Shown piece by piece: positions 1 through 11,600 of a stretch of 64,000 nt of DNA. Position 1 is the first letter of the stretch, and the number at the start of each line of letters is the position of its first letter. A model generated the notes under the pieces. It ran no database searches, was not told where the DNA came from, and was given only the letters and a program-made list of their open reading frames with translations. Position numbers and translations under genes: made by a program. The stretch spans positions 868,001-932,000 of the forward strand of contig QEYB01000895.1 in assembly GCA_017562135.1 (NCBI GenBank), given 5' to 3'. This stretch comes from Dipylidium caninum (lineage: Eukaryota > Platyhelminthes > Cestoda > Cyclophyllidea > Dipylidiidae).

Positions 1-1
1 T

Positions 2-597
2 CCTCCTTTCGTCAAAACGAAAGTGCCCCTCCAGGAGTACTCTGGTGCTCGGGAGTCGCGGTCAATATTTGTAAAGGGCATGGCAAAACTGGTTGAGGAA
101 GTCGCAAATGAGACCAAGTCCACCGCCATTGCGGAGAGGGCGAGGGTGTATAATGATTCCGCCCTGAATCACGCAGATAGTCTAATCTCTATAATGTCTA
201 AAATGAAGAATCTCCCTTATACGATTAGTCAGGGAACCCTAATAACACTGCAGGATGCGAGGAACAGCGGGAATGATTTTACAGCCCTCCCAGACATGTA
301 CGTATCCTCTCCCGTACCATCTCTTTGCAGCCACCAGGCAAACACGCTCATTAGCTCGATGGTTTGGGGGCCGTGAATGTCCCCACTATGGCCATTATGA
401 AGCCCCGATTACGTAGATCAGGGTAGTGAGTGGTTAAGAGGCGGGGATGCTCACACCTAACTTATTCTCTCTGTTATTCGGCATTCAGATCCGGAATGAA
501 GCAGTGTAGCAAATCAGTGAAAGACGCAACCCTTGCCCAGAAACTCATGAACGACTTACAAGACGAGGCAACGAAAAGTTTCATCGTGCGTTTATAG
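2..597 (+). CDS. C-terminal exons of an unidentified helical protein (5' truncated)
   Basis: Two exons are seen. The first is open to the window edge in frame 2 and runs to 297, ending at a strong donor (AT|GTACGT). The second starts at 489 after an AG acceptor, keeps phase (AT+A) and ends at a TAG at 595-597. Together they encode about 134 residues rich in Ala, Lys, Glu and Ser, with the look of amphipathic alpha-helix (for example the stretch SIFVKGMAKLVEEVANETKS). No membrane segment and no motif that I recognise is present. The coiled-coil gene that follows begins about 110 bases downstream on the same strand. I could not join the two, because the TAG lies before any reasonable donor, so I treat this as the end of a separate gene. 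It could be a BAR-like or other coiled-coil protein, but I do not claim a family. Confidence 0.5.
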
Positions 598-706
598 TCA
601 CTGACTACGCCTTTATGCCGCTTGGTTATTTACGAGCTTTCGATATCCATTGGCGTGGACCTCACCGAGCGAGGAGATTTCATTTCTTGTGATATTACTA
701 TTGCAG

Positions 707-3591
707 ACTGGCATGAAGTTTCAACAAGAGCGAAGGAAACGTTTGGACGAGGAAAAGCAGAAGTTTAAGGCAAGGCGTAGCAATTTTCGCCAATTCATCA
801 TCGAAAATGTGAACAAAATAAACAGACAACATGAAGTGTTCAAGACGATGCGTGCCGAACAGGCCTACTGTCGGGAGGTGATGGATGAGCTACTTCTGGC
901 TACTCGAGCCATGAAAAACAGGTTAGTGACGTAGAGGCTCATTCGTCAAGCGTTGCCCAAGTGCCCCCTTCCCCCCTCTCCTCCTCTCCCCTACCTCACG
1001 GCGCCTCCGGTGGAGCATTCCCAAACCGTCCCCTCAGCCCGCCAAGAGACTCCACCGGTCCGGTCCCCTCGCGCGGCAGTCAGGCCTGGAGGCGACCAAC
1101 GGTCATCAGAAAAAGTACCTTGAAAATATTGCGTGAATAGACACGCATCACTATAACTAAAAGTGCGCAATAGTGCAGGGGGACAGAAGCCTGCAAAGTT
1201 GCAGGCTGTGCGGAAGGAAAAGGGACGACAGGACGCCCCATCCTGTGCTTGCACCACCCACTCTTCACCAACCTGCTTCCGATTTGGCGTTGGGCACTTT
1301 TGTTCCCCAAACTCATTATTCGTGGTGCCATCTTAAGTTCTAGTTTGAAATGTTAAATGAATGTCCTGTTTTAGGTATACGAACCTCAAACGTCAAATCG
1401 AGAACCTTCAACCGGTCGAAAAATTCCTCTTAGAGGCTGTCGAGTACCTACCCGAAGGTGCGTGCACAACCCAAAATGGTAACATCTAAGGCTTATCTAC
1501 TCGGAAGGGAAGTTTTTATTCGGCTCCCTTATGAAGAGCAGGGGACAGGACCTATTTCATGCCATCTGGGATTTAGTCGACCACCGCATGATGCCAATGT
1601 GCAAAAGCAGTTTGGGGGGCGTAGTTAAGTCACTGATGTAGCTAATGCGTCCAAGCTTGGACATGGTGGTCAGTGCGCAAGAAACTTTCCCACGGACGCA
1701 TGATGATTTCCTACGAGAACGCCGGCTAACGAGGTCGTGTGTGCGCATGGCAGGCTGATGGAGGTCCCATCCGTGCCAGCACACATCACCCCGCGAGCAC
1801 AGGGAAGCGATGCCATCTCCCGCCTCAGCACATGCGTTCGCTCTGTGCCTTTTCAGACTACATCTCCAAGTCGCACGACCCGCTGCGTTCGCTGATTATG
1901 CGATACCAATCCCTGGTGGACACACGCAACAAACTGATGAAGGAATGGGAGGAGAAGCAAACTCAGGTCCGCCCTTATTTCCATCCTTCGTCTGCTAACT
2001 CAGTTATGGACGACCTCATAATCAAGGGCCTGCATTTATTTAGTCGGAGAAAGAATCACTGCGATCCACCAGAGCAGTGCTGTTGGCAAAGCAGAAGATG
2101 ATAGAGGAAGTTGCCAACGTACACGTCATGCTAAGTAAAGCTGATGGGTTTCGAGACCAAATTCACCAATTAGACAAGACCGTGGACCGAGAAAAGGCTG
2201 CTGTCATTGTTCAGGTAGGCTTCAAGTGACTAACCTTGCCAAAACACTGGAGACAATGCGCATTGAAGGTAACATAACAGCGCCAGGTCTACTTCACTTC
2301 CTTGCAAATTACTAATCCCCTCTTAAATGGCATGTAATATCCGGGCGAAATATCCATCCTCTTGGCAATTCTTCTTACCCGCGGCACGAGCCTACATCGA
2401 CGCGGATCCGAGCCTGCCTCGTATGGGGCAGTCATGGCAAAGTGTCGTCCCGTTGATGAGTGCCCATTTTAACTTTGCCAGGCGGGACGAAATGCGTGAA
2501 ATTCATGTTCTCATGAAAGCACATGAAATGAGCCTGTGAGTTACCGGTCCATAGTTTGCCCAAGTCTCCATGTGTAACCGGCGCACCTCCTGCTGCGGCG
2601 GGGGGGGGGGGGCAGCAAAACAATCCATCTCTTGACTAACTTGGCCCCACGGCGGAGAGGTGAGATAATAGAAAAGTGTCGGCATGTATTTACTTTAGCT
2701 AAGGGAATTCGGCATGGTGAGCCGAAGCATCCGCAACATCACCACGAAGTGCCTCAACATGCTGGAGGACCTCGAGTACCGCCAGCCTCTGGCAGCCCCG
2801 CCCGAGGTATGACCTCAACTTTGGTCGACTGTTTTGACGCCAAACTTCTTTCGTTCACCTATAACCTCTCTCACTTTGGACGGTTTTAGAAGACGCGTCT
2901 TTGCGACTGCCTCCAACTTATTGAAGTAAGTTCAGGGTGGCTGCGCTTCCGGGGTGACTGACTCCAACTGCCCTATGGTGCCCATGATAACAGTAAATGC
3001 ACAAGTGAATGGGATAATCCTCGTTAAATTACGGAAACAAGTTTCTTCACTTCCGCTAATGATGTGCCGTAACGATTAATATTCCTTAGAGGAATGATTA
3101 CAGGGAGAACTGAAACGACCTATTAATTAAAGCCTTGTTCCCCCTGAAAATGGCACATTTTCGGAGATACCTCTGTTGTCAAGAGAGCATCACCAACGAT
3201 AGCAAAAACGAAAATGTTGACCGGTATGCTATCACGGGGGACTTCGCCTCAAATTCTCTTTAGCTGGTGTTGATTCCTGCGGAGCCACGTGTTTTTTATC
3301 GGGTAGTAGGCTATAGGAAACATCCCCACCGAACAAGATTTAGGGTGTGGACAGACGACACGACGACCAGGCCATCCGCAGCCTCGCCCCCACACCGCCA
3401 CTCCCCTCCTTGTTGCCTTTTTATACAAGATGGACAAGGGAACTCCGCTATGGTGGTGATTATGATAAGTGTCATTATTATTTGTATTCTATCCTCGTAA
3501 GCAGTTTCTCTACACGATTGTGGAGGGCATAAAGAAGGAGCTTGTGGCCAGCGAGAATGCCACGAAGAAGGTGAAAAGGACTAAGAAATGA
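707..3591 (+). CDS. DUF4200 coiled-coil protein, CCDC42/CFAP73-like
   Basis: Eight exons join in phase: 707-921, 1375-1457, 1857-1966, 2044-2214, 2432-2535, 2704-2806, 2890-2925 and 3505-3591 (TGA). All have AG acceptors and GT donors, several of them strong (GTAAGT, GTGAGT, GTTAGT). The product is about 300 residues, highly charged and almost wholly coiled coil. The pattern matches the DUF4200 family: a start rich in Lys, Arg and Glu with an FRQFIIEN-type stretch, a central segment ending FLLEAVEYLPE, then DYISKSHDPLRSLIMRYQSL followed by a TRNKLMKEWEE helix. A later SWQS segment and an EFGMVSRSIRN helix sit where family members carry their tryptophan-containing helix. DUF4200 proteins such as CCDC42 and CFAP73 are cilium or flagellum axoneme and sperm-tail factors, so a ciliary role is likely by homology. 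ATG at 713 is a possible start, but 707 looks like an acceptor, so an upstream exon may be missing. The Lys-rich C-terminus ends in two lysines. Confidence 0.66.
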
Positions 3592-3691
3592 AGCAACAGT
3601 CCTTCCCCATTTCAAGTAGATTTTTCAACAACACCGCCTGATTGACATCCCATGACCGGTTGTTTACGCTTTTCGATCCAATCACATTGTT

Positions 3692-3697
3692 AATAAA
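3692..3697 (+). promoter_or_regulatory. Probable polyadenylation signal AATAAA
   Basis: A perfect AATAAA lies about 100 bases after the stop codon of the coiled-coil gene and is the first such hexamer on that strand. The position suits a short 3' UTR. Confidence 0.45.
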
Positions 3698-5624
3698 CCA
3701 TTTCCAGATTTACACCACCGCCTCTGTTTGGGGAATATGGGGGGGTAAATCTAAGAAATGTTAAGCTTATTGAGCCAAATTTAAATCCGCTAAAGTGAAA
3801 TGGGAGGGCTACAACAAGTTCCAGTTGAGTTGTGTAAGTGCCAGCCAGCCGCTTTTTAGTTGTTTCAGAACTGAGGTGGAGTCTTCCTTCCGTCATCTTC
3901 CTCAGGTATGCCCATATTTGGGCTTTCGGCGTGAAAAGAGTGTCCTATGCTTCGCCACTCCTACAGAGGATGTACACTTGCGTGTCTACCACCAGGACGC
4001 AGGATCAGAGGCTACTAACAAACGGTGCAGTAAACTAAGCTGCCAAGGTAAAGCAACATCGAAACCCTCACCGGACGGGAAAGCATCCTATCGTTCATTA
4101 ATTCGATGGCTAAAAAGCGTAGAGCGTGTAACTTCTTGAAAAATTCGATCGCTGATGCTCGAGGAAGGACAATAGGGGAAGTGAAAATTCATCAAATCAG
4201 GCACAGCTAAATTATTTCAGCCTTTAAACAGTTCATGTTCTTTCATTTAATGAAAGTTATAACAATGCACGAATCCTAAGAGGGAAAATCAGACGTCTAC
4301 GGCCCCATCATTCCCCATTATTAACTACGGTCCTTAAAGGACTGGGCCAGTACTCAGAAGTCACTGAAAATGGTCACATATCAAGTCGCGTAAAAAAAAT
4401 TTATAAACTTGACAGGATCAATAAAAGGTGGTCAAAATAAAGGGAAAGAGGAGAGAGAAGGAGTGGAGTGGAGTGGAAAAGAACTTGAGCGGGAAGATAC
4501 GAGCGTGTTTGCACGAGGCAAATGATATGAGCGCACCCGGGAATTACATCGAGGAGAAAAGATCAAATACAAAGAATTTGGAAAAATAGACAACCCAAGG
4601 GAATAAAACAAAATATAGAGCGGTTCGAGGATCTCGTCGAAGTTTTTCGTACAAATACGGCCGCTTCAGCACGTCACCTGAGACGTTCCCGTGGGTCCAC
4701 AATCCCAACTCGGCGGAGTCCTTAGACCGCAGCAATAGAAACAAGTGATTCCTTGGTGGGGACGAGGCACGGAAGGTCGTATTTTACGGCGTTTGAGGTT
4801 AAGGTGCTCGGGATAGTAACTTATAAGCGCTTATACGATGCCGAAAGTAAGTTTGAATACAAAATTCTTACCAACCAAAGGCACGAAAATTTCTAGAATC
4901 GCTCCACTTCGTCCGCGTATTCGACAGATTCCACGCTGAACTTGGATGTGTATTCCGACTGAGGCGGTTGAGCACGCGTTTGACGGTTTCGAAGACCTCG
5001 CCTACGAAAAAAGAGGTGGGGATAAACGAGACATGGGGCTGGACGAGGCAAGTCAACTTGGGGGGTGCACACTTTGACCACCGCCTCATCTGTGGGAAGC
5101 CAGCATGGAAAGAACAGTCGAAACAACGGGGATGTCATTATTGTGTAAGGAAAACTATCGCATGACTGCTAAAACATGAGAAATACACACTGGTAGACCT
5201 GAATAGCTGTGCATCTTGAAGGATTAGTGAAGTTGCTCGAGGCTAAAGAAAGAATGCTGCTGGCCGCGTGTATGCAACAATTGGCCAATTTTTTTGTTTT
5301 TTTTTGCCCTGAAAAACAGTTAAGGCATTCAATAACCTATGCTTCAGCATTTTATAAGACAACGTCCTTCAACCACCTGATTAGAGAGTGCCTCTGTAAC
5401 TCGCGAGGCACTGGAAAAGATCAGGGCAAATGGCACAGTGTCGTTGCCTAGGTACGCATTTCTGATATTCTTAGAAAAAAAAATTTCTTTTGTGGCGAAA
5501 GAAAGCAAGGATAACGATTAAAAATAACAGTTAATACTAAACACACTAAATAATTAGAGGTGATAAGAACTTTGTATACATTAAAAACAACTGCAGAGCC
5601 TCCACAGTCTTTTGCCTATTTATG
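3698..5624. other. Intergenic stretch between two convergent genes
   Basis: The coiled-coil gene (+) and the XPR1 homologue (-) end facing each other across this 1.9 kb. I see only short shadow ORFs and a purine-rich patch near 4440-4490 (GGAGTGGAGTGG type). No conserved protein, RNA gene or repeat was recognised. Confidence 0.4.
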
Positions 5625-8600
5625 TTAACTACAATAAAGTTGAGTCTTAGTCGAGAGCATTGCCGAGATGAAAGGAGAGAGAAGCAGTGAGCAGAACCCG
5701 TACATTTCGGCGGTTTGAGCATCGTCAGGGGCAGATAAGAAGCCGTCCTCCATCGAAGTGTGATGAGCCATGCTGCCTGAGTCTACTGCTGAAGATCCCG
5801 GGCCACTAACACTCTTTGGGCGAGAGAAACCACCTCTGAACATGTCCTTTCCTCCTCCTTTTGAGGCTGTCCTATCCTTTGGATTGTGTGCTTTTGCCCT
5901 CTTTTTCCATCTCCTATACTTAGCCATCTGAGAGGGCTCCATCCCATGCTCTGGGGCGATCTCGGATCTGCGCTGCTTTGGCCTACTTTCCTCGCTACTT
6001 GTTGGCGCTGGTGATGACTTTAGAGTAGTGGCTTGAGGGTCGAGAGAGGGCTCAACGAGACGTTCACTATGGAATGTGCTCAACAGCTCCCGCAGTTGAT
6101 TGGCCAAATGTCGCGTTCGGAGAGGCAGAATCGTGTCGTCGGGAGAGTCTTCGTTACGCAAGTGAGTCTAATAACAGACACGAAAGAAGCGCGGCAATAT
6201 GGTTACTGGCATTACTATACTCGAATCACTCGTGAAAACAAGCGTAGTTCACAAAGACCTTGGATTCATATCCAAATTCGCGAGTTACTATTTCATTTGC
6301 CCCGTGTCGCACTCAGAAACTTTTGTAAGTATGCTGACCTGGTGTAGATCGACTTTGTTTTAAAAAGTATGTTCTAATAAATAAAAAAGGGAAAGTAATT
6401 GAGGAGATGAAAAGAGTTATATCACCATTTGTGGAGGAGTGGCGAGGTCGAGATTGTGAGTGCCGTTTTCTTGATTAAGACTAGGAAGAGGGACGCAAGG
6501 ATCATTGGCGCAGGAGGCAGAGAGATCACTGGCCGGATGCCACGGCATAGGAGGCGAGGAGACGGGGTTTTCGGCCAAGACTGATTGCTGAGTTTGAGAA
6601 ACATGAGAGGATGGGGTATCAGCTTTAGCAAAGACTTTACGCCGTCTATCGTCCACCACGATGAGGTGGCTGGGTGCATTTTTGCTCCAACCTACGCGGA
6701 CGGAATTTTGGGGCCAGTGCTGTCGACCTTCCTGCACCGTCGACAGACTCGGTTTGAACGCTGGTTGTGGTGGCCCTGGCTTAACGGAATGAGCGGTTTG
6801 GGATTTTTGGCTGGCGACAGGTTGAGGAGAGAGTTGCTGTGCATTTTCGCAGAGAGCCGCCCGCACCTCGAGTGGGTCCTCCGTCGGCGACGCTCCTCGT
6901 GGTGGTAACACAGCAGGCCCCGATTTGGCCTTTATATTCCCGAAAAGGAGTACACGTTAGTAACCTCAACGTTTCCCTTTGCCGCGCACGTGGCAAAGTA
7001 TATACGGAGGCAGTTACTAGGATCCTAAACATTGACACACTTATTTTACCTTTATTGGGTATGAGCATCACTTTGCATTCTACGTGGCCCAGCGAATAGA
7101 GAATATCTTTAGTATCATATTTGATAATAAGCCAAACAGGGAATTATTAGGATAATAGGAGAAGGGACCATCAGTCGTGAAGTTAAACCTACACAAAAGA
7201 AATATGAGGGCAAATGACTTGTGCTCACTATATGGCGATGACGAGAAAGTCTACAATATACCAAAGCTAATCCTCGAAAGTCCTCTTCCACATCTTCCAC
7301 TCCGATTCACCGAAAATGGAGTGATAGAAGAAAGGAGAAATGAGTACCTCGACGTCCTTTTTAGCCGCGCGCAAGGCTTCTTCCATACCGGCTATGATGT
7401 CGAGATCCAATCTTCGCCGCTTCTCTTTCCTAGCTTGAAAGTAGTTTTCGCGGAGATGGTTCCATAGACTTTTACGGTTGCTCTGTCTCAGTATTGCGGC
7501 GTACTCGGCTAACGTTGGTGGTAAAGTAGCATCTGTCACAGTAGCTCCAATCAGACCCGGTAAGTCCGCAGCGGGGTTCTGGTTGGGGTCGAAACACCCT
7601 CGAGGGTTGATATTGTTTTCGCTGTTGTGGACATTGTTGTTGTTTTTGTTGTTGTTGTTATGATTGAGTGTCAAGAAGTGAGTAAACACATTGAAAACCT
7701 TATCGCCTTCCTGGGTAGTAGGGGCCGGTGGTGCCTCCTTGCGAATCGGCGTGATACCAATGTCACGCACAGCACGGAAGTTACCGCAATTATTCAAATG
7801 TTCATTTTCCAGACGGAAAAAGTTCCAAATTATTCGTCTATATGGCAAAAGTACACTCGTTGCCTTCGCTATGCAAAATAAACGACATCAGAACCCTTGA
7901 AATATACATACAATTAGCTCTAAACAACGCAGTTAGTCTAATTGCTTTCACAAGGGGATGTTATATCCAATTAGACAAATGCCACTATTTACTGACTTAT
8001 ATTTCATGCAAAGAGGACATTTGCGGCAAATACCACAGATTCTTCCTCCTGTTTTCACCATAATCCATCCCGTCCGCGAGGTTGTGTAGGAAGAATGCCC
8101 TGCTCACTGTTGCCGCATGGTATGCGGCGGCGAACGGTGAACAACGAATGCTCACAAAGCCAATTGTTCATGCTCTTTACATAATGAGCTCAAAGTTCGT
8201 CAGTAACGGACCTAAGCACGCTTCTTCAACAGACACATTGTTACCCTGCCATGCTAAACATAACAAGATGACCTTACATCATGTCGAACATTTAAGGCGA
8301 TCACTTTGACATCTCACTTGTACTATAATACTCTCGGTAATACTGAAAGCCATGTTGCAATCTCGGTTGTTATAATTGCCAAGCCATGCACCATTATGGG
8401 TAAGTTCAGCGAAAAAAAATTTGCTACCATGTGGGGGCAAGACTGACCGGCTTACTTCGGCGAACATGACAACGGTGGTGATTATTTCGACGTCGACGAC
8501 TTTGAAGTGGGCGAAAACGATGGGCAGGACCCAGGCAAAGCGGATGATGACGTCTTCCACAATAGCCACGTAGTAGTAGGCTCGGAAACGATAGACCAAC

Positions 8601-11600
8601 TCATCTCGCAGAAAAATATTCTCTTTGGAGCTGCGGTCCAGCAAACCCCAGTCCATCACTAAGTCCCACGTTGTAGTGCATACCGAACTGCATAGCTTCG
8701 AGAGAATCATCAACGCGTAAAATGCAGTGTCTAGAAGAAGGCAGACATTGTCAGTTCAAAGACTCACTGGTAAAATGTTATAATAGAAGTAAAATATAGC
8801 ATTAGAAAGGTAAGAATTGAAAACCATTTTTAGCAGATTTATCAGTGAAATTCAAGGCAGGAGGGGAGAGGAGAGGGGGAGTGCTCACGGTGATTAATGG
8901 AGGACATGGCCGAACAGGCGATGGCGATGAGCGTGGTGGAGTATTTGCCGGCGTTCATTAGATGAGGGACCGGCGACTTAATTGTCAGATCGCGGTACCG
9001 CCGGAGGCATTGAAGGAAACGCCACCAGGCTGGAAGCGCCTTGAGAATAGGCTGCAGACCCCACATCATGCCATCACAAAAGCCGGCTTTTGGAGCTTGA
9101 AGAGGAAAGAGACCAATTTCCAAACACGCACGTGTAGAAGAAGACTTTAATAGATGAGCGGTCCATCCCCCCCCCGTCTATCTGTGGTCTAATGCGTAAT
9201 TATTGCGCGTTTTCTACTGGAAATATTTCTCCGTGTCATCAGCGTACACCTGGAGCGATATGCGTCGCTCCTGTTCCATCAAACCCCGCTAATTGGGACA
9301 ACGCCTACGCAAATAGTAAAGGAATTGTTTCAAAAAAGCCGTTTAAGGAGAAGGAGTGATTTGAAAAATTAGTGCCAGAGTGACAAGAAGTTGAAGAATA
9401 GAAAGAACAGGACCACCAAGGAGTGCATGAGGGAACGAGTTTTTGCTTTTCTTCCTGACTCTCCACGAAGTGGGACAATGTAGAACAATGGGAAAAATCA
9501 CATTTAAGTTATTAATTTCGTATCCACTATTTTTATAACATGCACTTCGAAAGGAGCATTTATATAATTAAGCAGGCAAGGTAACTCAACATAACATAAC
9601 AAGACAGTAGAGTTTGTTGAGAAGGAGTCCAAGGAGTCAATGGTTGGGACGGGTTGGGACTACTGTATACTTTACAGGAGGAAGCCAAAGCACCGAAAAG
9701 GTGAAAATAGTGTGCCAACGACCTGATCAGTTCGAAGGCTAAGCGCAGGTCAAAAAGGAATTGCGAATAATGGCGACAGACATTTGCAGAGGAGAGTTAG
9801 AACTGACCCGGCTGACAAGTCAGCACTACTCGAGACCGCAACTTGTCACTGACAATTTTCGTCCACGATTTCAGAAAGGCACGAAATAGGCAAAATTAAC
9901 AGCGCATCTCGAGCACACTTGTCATCCTTAACCGTTTGATTTGTCAAAGAAATAAACACTCACTCTCATATGTGATGCCAAAGTTAGTTGCAATAACAAT
10001 TAAGCTATGAATGACTTAGTTTTGAGGGTGTCACAAATCAGATTTCAAGGAGTTCAACTTGAGGTTAATTGAAGAAGCACTTCATCCCTAATCGCCTATT
10101 TTTGTATAACAAACGGAGTTACTTTATTTATTATATAATATCATCAAGTCCCGAAGTAGGAGGTGAGTCTGCCGACCACGTCGCTAGCCAGGGTCGAGTA
10201 ACCTTTGGTCATTATGATTCGAGACTAAAAAGGGACGAAGTTAGGATCTCCGCCTTGAACTATGGAACATAACATAAAATGGATGTCTAAGTGCTCAAGT
10301 GCGTGCGGTTCAAAATCCGCGAGTTGGGAGAAAAGCGAATGAATAACTTGACGACGTGCTGGTCCAAAGGCCCAAATTTTTTAGTTGTGGCTAAAACGTT
10401 TCCAAATCGAATTACGAGGCACTGCACAAATAATAAATAAATCCGCAGTTCCTCTGTTCCCAATTGCTGAAAGTTCGGTTAAAGCCAATGTGTCCACTGA
10501 CCGATTCCAAGTGGTTTTATAAAGGGGCGTGGCATTTAGACCCCGGTTACTCGTCGTGTAAGCGCCTTACCTTAGGAGGAAGGGGCTAAGGGCCCAAGGT
10601 TTCTCATGGTAAAAAAGCATGTAGACTTACCGAATAACGGACTGACACCAGGAGGTGGGAGCGTGGAATTTCGAAGGCTGCTTTTAACCATCATATCGTT
10701 ATCTATGAAATTGATGAAAAAGCAGAGAAAATAGGCTAAGTCTGGCAGGATGAACGAAAGACTGTTCAATTGGTCGGCGAGGAAGAAGTCGGGGAAGCGG
10801 ACTCTGGCGAGAGGCGCTCGAATGATCCGAAACTGATAAGAAAAGGTGCAAATGGAAAGACGTTTTAGTCATTACAGAAAGAGAGAATGTTATTCAATCC
10901 TCCACTCACAAAACACATTGCTGGAGTTGCATAATTCATGCTAAGGCAACACAAATATATACTGAGTCAAATATCATTGAAGTGCATTAAAAGGGGAAAA
11001 GCAAGAAACACACTGACAAAGGACATTCCTATCTTCGGTCAGATTCGACCACTCCGCGGAAAATGAAGGCAACAAATGCAGTGGTGCTTTAATGACAGAA
11101 TCCGCTCCGCCCTCCACCCCCAAGTAAAGCTATGCCTATCCCGGGGGCGTTTTTCTTCTCCCCATGTCACATTAATATAGGACCCGCACGAGGTCATGAA
11201 TGCAAATAAATCCCATTTGTAAGCGAGTTTCTTAAAATAAAAAACGATGAGTCTGAGAAGGATACTTATGTAGATTTATGTGACGATAAAACCCAGGATA
11301 CCCGCTCTTGTGTTCAACTCAACACGGTTAATCTACTGAAGTGGTAAAAACTTTGAATTCGGATGAATATGAAGCAAAAATGTATTACTAGTAGCGATAA
11401 TGGAAAAACAGACTTAATACCTTGGCTAGTTCGGCAAATTTCTCTTCCAAAGGTATACAGCTTACTAGTGTTATTATTGCCACTGATAAGTCAAAAATAT
11501 TATCATTAACTCGTGTTGAGGTTAGAATTAGTTGATCTGAAGAACGTGAGTTACCCGGATTGTGGGTGGGGAAATGCATCTGTAAAAGAGAGAATTTCAT

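Noticed and set aside
10290..10330. GGTTCAAAATCC as a tRNA B-box
   Set aside because: It is one base too long for the consensus, and no cloverleaf or A-box could be placed upstream.
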